NCBI GenBank assembly: GCA_035222895.1 | Contig: JAVYIG010000882.1 | Span: forward strand, 1-64,000 | Length of the DNA: 64,000 nt | Reading direction: 5' to 3' | Origin: Strongylocentrotus droebachiensis | Lineage: Eukaryota; Echinodermata; Echinoidea; Camarodonta; Strongylocentrotidae | Part shown: piece by piece, positions 46,645 to 58,035 of the stretch | Numbering within the stretch: the stretch's first letter is position 1 | Layout: each line of letters begins with the position of its first letter | Translations under genes and position numbers: made by a program | The notes under the pieces: generated by a model | What the model was told of the DNA's origin: nothing | Database searches by the model: none | Seen by the model: only the letters and a program-made list of their open reading frames with translations

Positions 46645-47150
46645 TTTGGACCAGAAGTCTGTTTCAAATGGTCGTTTGGTCTACAACTAGTTCGTCCACT
46701 ATCAAATTGGTCTTGTCCATTATGGTCTATCCCTCATTTGGACTACTTGCCAGTCGGTCCAATTCCCAGTTTGTCTAATGCCTATTTCGTCTACCATCCA
46801 TAAGGTATAATAATCATTTGATGATTATTTTGTATTTAATATGATTAAATGGTTATTAGACCAATATGGATAGTAGACACATTGGGCATTAGGCAAACTG
46901 GGATTTAGACCGACTAGCAATTATACCAAATGAGTAATAGAGTATAGACCACATTGGTAGTAGACCGATTGGTGTTACAAAATGGAAACTAGACCAAATG
47001 ACTAATAGCCTAAATGGTCATTAGACCAAATGATAAGGAGAGGAAATTATTATGAGATCATGTAGATAGTAGACGGGCTGGGTGTAGACCATATGGGAAA
47101 AATTAATTGGGTAGTATACGTACTGGTTGTAGACCAAACGGCAATGCACC
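46645..47150. mobile_element. Fold-back of degenerate AGACCAAATGG repeats
   Basis: The left arm (46645-46803, tggtctac.../gtccaattcccagtttgtc) is the inverted complement of 46860-47010 (gacaaactggga-type). The arms consist of ~11-bp TGGTCTA / TAGACCA modules, and the right side runs on to about 47150. The Phe/Pro-rich reading at 46561-46803 is an artefact. Confidence 0.82.
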
Positions 47151-47512
47151 TTTCGAATCATCACATCCAATGATGTGTCCAGTATTACCGGCGTGTTGTG
47201 ATGATATTTTTGTACACAACAAACGAGAAAGTTATCCGCGACTACGTCACAATCCACTGACCAAACTGCCAATTTGAGATCCGTACAGACCTAATGATCA
47301 AATATTTTTACCATTCATAACTTCCTTATTATTGGGCAGCTTTTTTCAAACCTTCGCCATTTTGTTTTTTGTTAATCTTATTTTTCTTCTTTCATAAAAA
47401 TGAACTTACTACAAGCATGGACCTACAGGATATAGGCTGGCCTTATATCAGTGACTAGTTGATGCTTGACTTGCTCTGTAGTAGGTCCGAGCTACAAGGG
47501 TTGCATTGTCCT

Positions 47513-47916
47513 TTAAAGATAAAGACCAGTTATGGTCATGCGATTGCATTGTGAAAGAAACGGTGGGGAATCGATCAGAAAAGGTTGATCATCTAGCATA
47601 AGTATGTGTACTGCAAGGTTCTGGAATCATCAAAATGATAAGAAATTTGGCCCAGTCTTGATGAAGTTACAAGCACTGTACACCGAAAGATGTGTATGGG
47701 ACTACCCCCCACGTGCGCGACAGGTGCGTTATATCTATCAGGTCCAAATATATATAATAATTTACCAAATATATCAATTAGTAGGCGGTTTCTCTGCACA
47801 ATTTGTATGATCACGTATTAATAGTCAAAACATATTATTTCACATGATTGGTAATAACTTAATAAGAGCTTCCATTTCATCTTTTGAGAGGGGGCGTTTC
47901 CAAAACTAGCGTTTAA
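47513..47916. mobile_element. Family A TTAA MITE, complete copy
   Basis: TTAA at both ends, AGATAAAGACCAGTTATGG on the left and CCAAAACTAGCG on the right. It is about 400 bp. It serves as reference for the copies at 3054, 3819 and 34644. Confidence 0.83.
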
Positions 47917-48625
47917 AATGTTATAACATTTACAAATTTCCCCCGAATATACGCATAATCTAATTCTGTTCATTTCCTCGTGAAAATATGAAATTGCATA
48001 TGGCGGAAAAGACATACTTGAATCAATCCATGCACCATCCAGGTAATACTTTTATTTTTATTTATATGTTCATCCAGGTAATACTTGATCTTTGTTTGTT
48101 TTACTATGATTGAAAAGTGTTTGTACAGTGAAGGCTGAATGTGAAATCACAAACACACGCCCACACACTTCTCATTGAAAGCTAGGCGTGCCTTGTCTCC
48201 GTTCAAACAAACCCTCACAACACGGAAACATACATGTCACCTCCCTGGTCCAATACACTTCACACGCTCCAAACAAAAGAAAATTCAATTCATTTTAGGC
48301 CTGTATTGGTGCACTTGTTCATCGCTATCTTAACACAGAGACAAATTAAACATTCAATCCATTTACCAAAATATCTATCTTTTCTTCACATCAACCTTGA
48401 AGGTTAAGTTATTCCGCCTTATTTATGGAGTGCTAATTGTCAAACTCGAAAGTCGTCTTATCCTATAATTTATATTTCAGTTTAATTTCCTGTTTGAAAT
48501 TTATTCTTATTTCATTGTATTGGATGCCGGATGGAGTGCTTAAAACTTACTAAACACCTATATTTTTAGAGAAGGGGGGGGGGGGAGAGGGGGTTGCATC
48601 ACAAATCACAATCATATCAATAAAT

Positions 48626-49058
48626 GGGGCCAGTCACCACGAAATGAGTCCAGTGTCGCATTAGGCTCAATCGTAGTAATAGCGATGTATAGTGTGTATG
48701 TACTGAAAATTGACCCACCTACCACATTTAAGATTTTTCCAAAAATCGACTTATTAATGTCTTGTAGTTTATGTCCCCAGAGCTTAGGTCACGAAAATAT
48801 CTCCTTCTAACATTTTTTTGCAAATAATATAGGCTATGTAATCTGAAATTATCACGAAAATGATGCATTTTTAAAGAATAAAGCACGATTTTGTTTATAA
48901 AGTCCAATAAGGTTTTTTGTTCATATTTCTGGATATAATTTATCAATTTTAATGTGTGACCCCTTAATTTAAAGCTTACTTAATGTAGATTCAAATAATA
49001 CTTAAAAACAGGAATAAATTTTTTGACCAACTGGACTCATTTCGTGGTGACAGGCCCC
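48626..49058. mobile_element. 433-bp MITE with ~28-bp ends
   Basis: GTCACCACGAAATGAGTCCA near 48632 pairs with TGGACTCATTTCGTGGTGAC at 49032-49051; the outermost GGGGCC / GGCCCC also pair. The flanks show a possible AAAT duplication. Confidence 0.82.
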
Positions 49059-49113
49059 AAATCATCACCCACGTTATTGTTTTCATCATACATGTACTGT
49101 CTTACATCTGATT

Positions 49114-49541
49114 CAGTGGCGTATCCATTCTAGCGTAACGTTGAGCCGGTGTGTTCCCTCGCCCCTCCCCCCCCCCCAAATTTTGTTTATCTTGGTAAAA
49201 CCTGTAAACCGGTTCTACGGCATATATTGGTGGCCCATGTAGATTTTGCCCTTCTGACTGGAGCAGGGTGGGGGGGGGGGGGAGGGAGGGGGACCATCCA
49301 ACAACAAAATATCAGCGAAAGTTGCACACAGGATCTATGGTATATTATGGACAGCCAAAGTATATTCCTTCTTCCTGAACTTGGGGGGGGGGGGGGGGGG
49401 AGGTCCGCCCCATACAGTATCTCAATCCAAATTGCACACATTTCTATGGCACGTGGACAACCCATGTATTATCCGCCCTCTTCTTTTTTTTTTTTTGGGG
49501 GGGGTGCAACACGTTAACGTCTGGAAATGGATACGCCACTA
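49114..49541. mobile_element. hAT-like MITE with AGTGGCGTATCCATT ends
   Basis: AGTGGCGTATCCATT at 49115 is the inverted complement of 49526-49540, allowing one mismatch. The interior has four poly-G/poly-C runs. No target duplication was found, so it may be old. Confidence 0.75.
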
Positions 49542-49604
49542 TATTTACCACATCCCTGCCTCTACATAAAGTTCACAGTAATACAAAAAAGTTCATCACA
49601 GCAT

Positions 49605-52300
49605 ATGTACGTTTTTACCCCTTTATTGAATTGAGAAATACAATTTGATTAGTACAAAATAACATCGGATTCTCGACCCTTTCCCAAATTCTCTCCTTAT
49701 TTCCACTGAAAGATTATCCATGATCAAAAGTTAAAATGTCAGTACAATATGTCAACGATTTCACAAGAACATTGTTATATGATCTCTATTTCTACTCTAC
49801 TATAGTACTACAAGACTATATCATCTCATCTAATTATACGTCATCCATTTGATACTTTCTTGCTTCGTTCACTCATAAAACTTGGCAAGTAAAGTACATT
49901 TTAACAGCCTATTTTGCCAATACGAAATAACCTATCTAATCCGTGATAATATCGACGGAGAAGGCATCAATATACAATTCAAAAGAAAATTAAAAAAAAT
50001 GTACACTTCCATCAAGTGTCAATATATAGATCGTTAATCGTTTACTGACATGTAGTTACAGGGAAAATGGAAATGATTTACAGTACTTTGAGGACCATTT
50101 TGAATAGTAGGTCACGGCCCCTCTACAATAGATCGGTGTACTATTTACTAACATATTCAAATTGTATGTTTGTCCGACATAGCACCAGGTAATGTATGCA
50201 CAGACTGGATTCCGAGTATTGTAGTTCATTCATTAATAATAACATGTTACGTGAATAACTCGTTACTAGTCACCAGGAAAAGCATCTTTAAATTTGAATA
50301 TGATAGTAAACCGGCCGATTGTGCGAACAAACACTTCTTCATACATGCATCGAAAAAACACTAGACAGATGCTAGAGATGTTCGATCTCTCGCCTGAGTA
50401 ACTTTGTGTGCAAATCAATATGCCCGAATAAATCCATTGTGATAGTCAATTCAACCATGATTCAATACAACTGGATTTTCTGCAGTCTACATGTACTACC
50501 AGCTTCAGCCTTCCCGGGAAACCTTTTTTCTTTTCAGAAGAATTCTGAACCCTGCTGAGGAAAATTTATATTCAGTTGGTCCACCTCATAGTCACATTTT
50601 ACCCATTTCATCAAGATACAGCATTATGGGATACACTCGTAATCAGAAATAGTTAAAAAAGACAAGTAAAACAAATTTTTGAAAATAATTTTGAAAAAAA
50701 AAATACGATCACGTGACAAAACGAACAAAACTATCAAGGTTTTAGAACCTTATTTTCAGTATCTAAACAAGACAATAATAAAACCTTTCCCATAAAAAAT
50801 TGTTCACGTGCTAGTGATTCAATAGTACTTTAAAAAAAGGTGAAGCATTACTTTCAGATCAGTCACTTTCTGAAACATATCCTAGTGTAGTACCAAGGTA
50901 CTTGTATAGATAAAAACATATTTTCAGTGAAAAAATGAAAATTTCTGATGAAAGACCGGAATTCAAATATTGTGATTTATCATTCCACAGAAGCATAACG
51001 CTTTATTTCTACGATAATTATCGGCTCGAACACAACATGATACACAATTTAGTCACTTGTGTCAATAATTTATGTGATGACAGGCGAAGACTACAGAATA
51101 GTAGGCGTACAGGCCATATGTTCAATCATGGACCAAGTAGGTCCATGGTTCAATTAAAATGTTACTGTAATCATTACAGAATGTAACAGAATTTGTTTTC
51201 TTCACCCGATTGTCAAAGTTTTTGTTTCAAAGGCTGATTGGTTCTTAGTACCTGTCGTTCGTTTGAGAGGAAGCTCCAAAGGCACAATAATATGCATAAA
51301 TTAATTGAGTTACCATACAATAGAAAAAAACGAGCCGCTCATGGTAAAGACGTTTTACCCCCATGAAAGGGCAGCTAACAGCGAGTATGGAATAAAATAA
51401 AAAATAATAAGTTGTCATAAAACCAATAGAATTGCTTTTGGCAGGTATGCTGCAAGCTTCTTGGAATAAAATTACATTTGACTATCCCCCACAGGCCACA
51501 ACACAGCAGGGTACATCCACAGTCATTAGCTCAAAAGCAATACAAAATATTTGTTATCAAAACCATTATAGGGAATAAGCATTTTTATATATAATAACAG
51601 ATATATCACCGAACTCTACAAAGTATTCAACCACCAACGAGTGGGTATTCATGGTTATCATGCAGGTTTTATAGTGGAAGCAAAGGCGTTTCATTACAAA
51701 AGGAAGGTCATTGGAATCGGTAGCATCCTTTTAGTTTTACATGGTTAAAAAATAATGCTGTACTCATCTACAGTATATTTCAAAATAAAATGATAATAGT
51801 CATCAATCATAGAATCGTGCAGACAGAATGAGAAATAATGACCTGGGCAGGTATTCAATTTTGAACTTGAAGAAAATGTAAAAACTTCAGGAGCCATTTT
51901 GTACTCAACTATATATTAATTATATACCACTTAAGTAAAATTCTTGACTTAAACATCGAATTGAATACCAGTCCAGATAATTTATAACTTGAACTTCCGA
52001 AACGAATCGGAAAAATAAAAGTTCCAAAGGGGGTTGGGTTCTGCGTCAATGACCTCCTAGATCAAGCTCATCTCGAATTCTTTCATGATGCCATCCCGTC
52101 GAGATGCTGACCTCGAGGTATAGTCATTATGAATGAGGAGAGCTTTGGCGTGGGGGGCGGGGTGCTACTGCTAGGGTCAACGGGTGACGGTCATGAGGCT
52201 ACTGGATGAAAACCACAAGATTTTGCTCTTCCACCAAAAGACTATCGCGAGTGTGTAACCCTTCTTGTGAAGCCCCTAATACTCCCGCAGGAGAGAAATC
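49605..52300 (-). other. Repeat-free stretch, possible long 3' UTR on the minus strand
   Basis: For 2.7 kb no MITE, SINE or long microsatellite is visible, in contrast with the surroundings. A minus-strand AATAAA lies at 49621-49626. It may be the 3' UTR of the candidate gene beginning at 52795. Two possible terminal coding segments on that strand are GASQEGLHTRDSLLVEEQNL (about 52205-52276) and DYTSRSASRRDGIMKEFEM (about 52075-52135). Neither is proven. Confidence 0.35.
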
Positions 52301-52501
52301 AATATTTTAGGACTGTATTTTTGTTTTTCTTTCGTTGAGCACTGCGTAGTGGCAGCCGCTTCGCGTGGGTCTATGGTATGACCTTTTTGATCCGTAGGCA
52401 ATTAAATTGAAAGGCATGCTGTTCACTCATAATTCTGCAAGCTGCATAGGGCTACATGAGGATGAATTCTCGGGCAAGCGTGTCCATCGAATATCATATA
52501 A

Positions 52502-52795
52502 TTAGCAGTTGACGAGTTGACAAGACGTGCGGTGCGAGTGATACCTGAGAAGAAAGTATACCCGCTCAAACTCATCCTCTCCATGCATCGTTGAGTAGTA
52601 CATGATGCGCAAAAGAACGGCAGCTGCACTGCAACCTCCCTGGCCTCCGTGCGTTGTTGTTGGATGCAGATCATCGATGAGAGTCGTAAGCAACCCTCTC
52701 AGTTGAAAGTCAGTTAAAAGTAAATTATATGATAAATCCAGGGATGTGGTATTTGAACCAGTATTCCTTTCGAGCCGTCGAACTTCCAGTTCCAT
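52502..52795 (-). CDS. Unknown protein, candidate first exon
   Basis: ATG at 52795 begins MELEVRRLERNTGSNTTSL, followed by LDLSYNLLLTDFQLRGLLTT, LIDDLHPTTTHGGQGG and a hydrophobic AAAVLLRIMYYS. It looks more like real coding than the repeat-derived readings. About 40 bp upstream the minus strand has TTTATAAG, preceded by CCACGCCC (a KLF/Sp-type box), giving a compact core promoter. The frame stays open for 97 codons. The exon may end earlier, at GAGCGG/GTATAC or TCTCAG/GTATCA near 52545-52560. I do not recognise the family. The gene would lie 167 bp downstream of the PLAC8-like gene on the same strand. Confidence 0.45.
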   Translation of the reverse strand: MELEVRRLERNTGSNTTSLDLSYNLLLTDFQLRGLLTTLIDDLHPTTTHGGQGGCSAAAVLLRIMYYSTMHGEDEFERVYFLLRYHSHRTSCQLVNC

Positions 52796-52860
52796 AGTTA
52801 TAACGTATCAATGCAGCTAAACGTTGCGCATGTACTTATAAAGGGCGTGGTCTTTTGAGC
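52796..52860 (-). promoter_or_regulatory. Candidate core promoter of the 52795 reading frame
   Basis: Read on the minus strand: CCACGCCC, then TTTATAAGTA (about 52833-52843), then about 40 bp to ATG. The box also reads TATAAAG on the plus strand, so direction is not certain. Confidence 0.4.
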
Positions 52861-52961
52861 CCGCGCTGATGCGTTGGCGAAGCTGCAATGCCAGAGCTTC
52901 CATTGCAAATGATAAAAATGTACCGTAATTTCGTTGATTTTTGAAGTAGATGTTACGTTGT

Positions 52962-53297
52962 TTATGAACGGGCAATGGATTCACCAGCACCTAGAGGGGT
53001 AGACACGGACATCTCCAAGGCTTCTTGCATTATAGCACAGAATGGGCAGCAGCAGACACAGAGCAGATCGCCAATAAGGCCTCCTTCTATGCCCTTGTTT
53101 TCACGAACTTTCCCGCGGGTGGTGACACGGGCATAGATGTTGACGAAGGGTACCAGCAGAGAAATACCACAGAGCAGGCAGTCATCGCCCAGAGATTCTG
53201 CTAGTTTTCCTTGGGTGTAGCATGGTACCACATATGTGAAGATACACATGCCAATGTTGCTGAAGCAGCCACAGATTCCATTGCTCCATTCGCCCAT
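52962..53297 (-). CDS. PLAC8-family cysteine-rich protein
   Basis: A complete 111-residue frame in a single exon with a good start context (CCAAAATGG). PLAC8/cornifelin-like proteins are small cysteine-rich membrane-associated proteins; plant and animal members affect cell size, cadmium or calcium handling and differentiation. The protein opens GEWSNGICGCFSNIGMC, then VVPCYTQGKLAESLGDDCLL and CGISLLVPFVNIYARVTTRG, then KVRENKGIEGGLIGDLLCVC and CCPFCAIMQEALEM. It has the family's two cysteine clusters, the PCYxxGKxAExxGD box and the CCPxCAxxQE end, each in a hydrophobic segment. The gene is intronless over its coding part. The exact paralogue is not assignable. It ends TAA at 52962-52964. Confidence 0.93.
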   Translation of the reverse strand: MGEWSNGICGCFSNIGMCIFTYVVPCYTQGKLAESLGDDCLLCGISLLVPFVNIYARVTTRGKVRENKGIEGGLIGDLLCVCCCPFCAIMQEALEMSVSTPLGAGESIARS

Positions 53298-53329
53298 TTT
53301 GGATGTTGATTTTTTATCCGTTAGTTATC

Positions 53330-53600
53330 TCGAAAAGAAATAGTGATGCGTGGAGCTCGGCTATGTGGTACTCTGAATAGTAACTATCCTCAAAGTGAAT
53401 AGCAATGCCGTTGACAGCGAGGAGCGCAGGCGAAGAGAAGGGCGTGTATTGTTCGCCACAAACGATTTGGCAGATTTTGCTTTCTCCTGCGCATGACCGA
53501 CCCGTGGCGGGAGATCGCTGATCATTCGACCAATCGTGACACCGTATTCTGACAACGTCACGCATAATTAATTCTATAAATGGTAATGAATGCAGTACCT
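53330..53600 (-). promoter_or_regulatory. Probable 5' UTR and promoter of the PLAC8-like gene
   Basis: On the minus strand this G/C-richer stretch carries an inverted CCAAT box (GATTGG, about 53530), a TGCGCA core (NRF1-like, about 53490) and TGACG. The 60-80 residue readings inside have no family features. Confidence 0.4.
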
Positions 53601-54165
53601 GGGCGCCACAGCTTGGTCAATTCAGGCCGCAGCTGCAACGCTTCAACACTAATGTATCGATCCAATCTCAAATCCAATTTCGAAACTCTAATACTGTTCA
53701 AATAAAAACATATTATTCGTAAAACCTTCATTTTGCATACCATTGAGGATTTTCGCACCTGATTATAATTCGGGTGGGAAAAGCACAATCGATAACAGAT
53801 GGGGTAGATAGCAGTATCGAAATATGTGCATAATAATGGAACCGTAACTTTGTTGGTTATGACAACTTATGTATATGTTGTCATTCTGATTATTTTTTGC
53901 ATTGAATGAACAATAAAATAATGTTCAAAACAAAAAATAATAGTTATTCCAATATCATACCACGTTAGTATTTGTTTATGTATAGAGTGAGGATCTATAG
54001 CAGTTCGGAATTGGGGGGGGGGGGGCTTAAGTGGCTCCTTCAATTATGTTACACTCTAACTATGTCGTTGTATATATATTTATAGATTTAGCGAGTGTTA
54101 ACTGACAAAAGAATGAAAAGTTCAGTCACAATGAATTATGTTAAAACAAAAAAGTTTATTAAAGA

Positions 54166-55121
54166 ATATTACGACCGTCCAATATATCAGCGGTAGAAAA
54201 GGTTTTATAGTAGAACTTGGTAAACACAGATAAGAGGATATATACTGAAGACAAAATAAAACAATTCGAGCTAAATATATCGATGATACAAAAGTGGCTT
54301 GGTATGCGAACTTGGTACTCCCCTATCAGGACCCGTACGTGAGGAGTCTCCCTTAATATCCATTTTAATTAATTCTAAGCCTTAGGAGGGATCATTCTAA
54401 GACTTGAAGTGACCAACAAATTAAAAAAAAGGCAGATTATGCATATAGGTTGTATTCAGCCCGATTGAATAAAAAGTGGTTATTATTCTGATTTTGTGGG
54501 AGACTGATATTATTAATCCGGCTAATCAAGGGAATGACTTGTTTGTAATCTAGTAATGTTTACTACAAAGCTTGGTTACTGCAGGTATCTCATCTTACAT
54601 TCCAAATAATGTTTAAAACAACATTAATATAAATTTGACTCTTACATAATTATATATATATATATAAGAAATAATTTAATGTTGATAATCGTATACAAAT
54701 AATGATTAAAACAATTGAAATGCAAGTTCTTGATAGTTCTCTTCTCACGAGAACTCTCAAGAGAAGATATCTATTAAGGACTTATATTTCAATTGTTTTA
54801 ATTATTATATATCTATATATATATATGAGCGGCACATGTAAAACAAAAATGCAAGAATCCCCAAAGGCCCCAAGACCCCTAAAAATTATCATTCTAGTAC
54901 CGCCACTAATGAGAATCATACTTTAATCGTTCGCAGATTGCATTGTTTCGTATTTTAAGTAGGATACAAATCATTCCTTTTTTCTTTACCCTGCGAAAGG
55001 TGATAAAAGCGATTAAGATATATTGTTTTACAAACTGTCGTCTCGGTTTCCCTCTAGTTTCTTCTTTGAGCCTCTTGTTTGTAATTCGGCAAATGCATTT
55101 CCTACGTTTGCCTATAATGAC
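54166..55121 (+). repeat. Tandem duplication, copy 1 (~955 bp)
   Basis: It begins atattacgaccgtccaatat and ends cctataatgac. Copy 2 follows immediately with fewer than ten visible differences, mostly in A and TA runs. The 74- and 69-codon readings recur because of the duplication and do not look coding. Confidence 0.95.
54706..54801. other. Hairpin of pre-miRNA size, copy 1
   Basis: ttaaaacaattgaaatgcaa...gatag pairs with ctatt...aatttcaattgttttaa-type sequence over about 30 bp with four mismatches or G-U pairs. A second small stem (ttctcttctc / gagaaga) sits in the loop. An identical copy is at 55659-55754. Confidence 0.7.
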
Positions 55122-56072
55122 ATATTACGACCGTCCAATATATCAGCGGTAGAAAAGGTTTTATAGTAGAACTTGGTAAACACAGATAAGAGGATATTTA
55201 CTGAAGACAAAATAAAACAATTCGAGCTAAATATATCGATGATACAAAAGTGGCTTGGTATGCGAACTTGGTACTCCCCTATCAGGACCCGTACGTGAGG
55301 AGTCTCCCTTAATATCCATTTTAATTAATTCTAAGCCTTAGGAGGGATCATTCTAAGACTTGAAGTGACCAACAAATTAAAAAAAGGCAGATTATGCATA
55401 TAGGTTGTATTCAGCCAGATTGAATAAAAAGTGGTTATTATTCTGATTTTGTGGGAGACTGATATTATTAATCCGGCTAATCAAGGGAATGACTTGTTTG
55501 TAATCTAGTAATGTTTACTACAAAGCTTGGTTACTGCAGGTATCTCATCTTACATTCCAAATAATGTTTAAAACAACATTAATATAAATTTGACTCTTAC
55601 ATAATTATATATATATATAAGAAATAATTTAATGTTGATAATCGTATACAAATAATGATTAAAACAATTGAAATGCAAGTTCTTGATAGTTCTCTTCTCA
55701 CGAGAACTCTCAAGAGAAGATATCTATTAAGGACTTATATTTCAATTGTTTTAATTATTATATATCTATATATATATATGAGCGGCACATGTAAAACAAA
55801 AATGCAAGAATCCCCAAAGGCCCCAAGACCCCTACAAATTATCATTCTAGTACCGCCACTAATGAGAATCATACTTTAATCGTTCGCAGATTGCATTGTT
55901 TCGTATTTTAAGTAGGATACAAATCATTCCTTTTCTCTTTACCCTGCGAAAGGTGATAAAAGCGATTAAGATATATTGTTTTACAAACTGTCGTCTCGGT
56001 TTCCCTCTAGTTTCTTCTTTGAGCCTCTTGTTTGTAATTCGGCAAATGCATTTCCTATGTTTGCCTAATGAC
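55122..56072 (+). repeat. Tandem duplication, copy 2
   Basis: Direct neighbour of copy 1 at an offset of 956 falling to 953 bp. It ends cctaatgac. Confidence 0.95.
55659..55754. other. Hairpin of pre-miRNA size, copy 2
   Basis: Same sequence as the hairpin at 54706-54801, carried by the tandem duplication. Confidence 0.7.
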
Positions 56073-56689
56073 AACGAAATATAAAAAGAACGATATGAGA
56101 CATAAATAATTGATAAGTACATGTATACAAATATGCATTATTTAAAATGATTCCTCACATAAACAAATCAGAGGAAAAAACAATTGGGTGAAGTAACCGC
56201 AACTTTCTCCCGAGAATAAAGAACTCAAATAACAAGAATTGAGTATTAAAAAAAGAAGAAGAAGATCGTGGCACCGAAGAGTCGCACTGTAGAGGGCGAC
56301 ATTAAAATATACTCCTCGGTCAACTTAGCTTCAAAACGTGGGAGAAAGTGGTCAACTCGGTCAAATCTCCGACGTCGACTACCCAACCAGGGAGTTGGAA
56401 TGGCTCCTAGGTCCAACATATCTTAAGGATACTTACCCGACTCATTTCGTTATTTTGGCAGTCAGATTGAGAAGCTTTATGATCAAATAAACATATTTAA
56501 ATTGTACATCCGCCATTCAAAGTGGGTTTCGGTCAAGGGATACCTTACTAATTGCGTATTTTAGCTATATCGCACATCAGAATCATTCAAATACCCTAAC
56601 CATTTTGATATCACTACCATAGACATGAACATGCATTTCAAATAATATTCATTAAAAAATAGAGATGAAGTAACTGCATATTGATAAAC

Positions 56690-58035
56690 CAAAATGCCCC
56701 CTTGTCGAGTATGCTACCCCCGTTTGGCACCCAGGTCTTACCTTTTTCCAAACTAGACAAATTGAGAGAGTGCAAAAACGTGCCCTTCGTTTGATCATGG
56801 GTTCAGCATTCATCTTACGATGAAGCGCTGGACCACACACGTCTTGAGAAACTCGAAGTTAGAAGGGATCATGTAAGAAATTTGCCCAGGCCCTCACGAA
56901 ATCTAGCCACTTCAATAGCTGGTTACCCCCTTAGGAGACAACATGAAGGTTCCCGATCACTTAGAAATAAAACCCACTACCAACAAATGCGCTGTAGGAC
57001 AGAAAGGTACAGAAAAAGCCCCATCCCTTTCTTGATTGACACACTAAACAATACCTCATGAAAAGTCTACTAATCATATTGCCTTTGATGAATTTGTTTT
57101 GTTAAAATTCATTGATATTATCAAGATTGTGGATATTGGTGAACATTGTTATCGATGTATATAGTTATTAGGGATGATGTTCGGTTTACACATACCTTAG
57201 ATTTGGATATTGATGAATCTTGACTTTTTCTTTCACCTCCTCCCATTTTCTCTCTTTTACTATATTATTCTTTCTCTCCTTCTGTTATTCCTTCTCTCAC
57301 ATACTACCTTTTCTATCTTATTCCTCCCCCTCTCTCTCTCTCGCTCTCCCACTTCATATACATATTATGATATACACATCTGCCTTTGCTGTTGTATTGC
57401 CTAATTCCTCGCATCCTACATTCTACATATATATGATGTTTTCAATGTAAATAATAGCCTAGTGGTATCTATTTGTGGACTCTATATAGTGTACGAGTAT
57501 AATTTATCTAATTTCACAAGTATTATTTTAAGCATACAACCTTTTTGAATGATGAATTGTATTTTAATTTAACAATATTCACATATCAATATATCATGTA
57601 TTCGTTGTACCTGGTTTGCTCTCTCATCTGACGATGAAGCATTCAAAAACACATACCTAGAGCCCTATATTTCCGGCTTTCGTTACTCCTGATTCTTAGT
57701 TTTTACCTTATGGTATTTTTTCTTCCAACACTAGTTCTTCCTCTCTGACTCCCACCTTTTTTCTCTCCCTTCTTGATTCTCTCTCTCCCTCTCGGTCAAT
57801 CTGATCATCTATTAATCTATGTGCCTTTATACCATCTGATAATCCTAGCTATTTCGGTTTAAAATGTAAAAGAATATTAGTTAAATATTATTGCGTTACT
57901 AATTTTGTATGCAGTTATTATTTTGTGTAATGCTTTTTACAATGTTCATTATAATCTGTTTTATGTCAAAGATTTGTAAAAAAATCGTGCAATTCAGCCT
58001 TTGGGCTGCAATGTGATTTTTGAATAAATAAACCA
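56690..58035 (+). mobile_element. LINE (CR1/L2/Jockey type) 3' end, degraded
   Basis: The plus strand encodes the C-terminal part of a reverse transcriptase: LVEYATPVWHPGLTFFQTRQ, then IERVQKRALRLIMGSA; after a frameshift DEALDHTRLEKLEVRRDHV; after another break FAQALTKSSHFNSWLPPRRQ and QMRCRTERYRKSPIPFLIDT followed by LNN. The YATPVWxP, ERVQKRALRLI and PFLIDTLN phrases are typical of this region. The frame is broken at least twice. A ~950-bp AT-rich 3' UTR follows, ending cagcctttgggctgcaatgt and gaataaataaacc near 58035. Confidence 0.85.

Noticed and set aside
46561-46803. 80-residue reading
   Set aside because: It lies on the left arm of the TGGTCTA fold-back repeat.
54702-55879. Duplicated 74-residue frames as a gene pair
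   Set aside because: They are preserved only because of the very recent tandem duplication, and they run through a hairpin and TA repeats.
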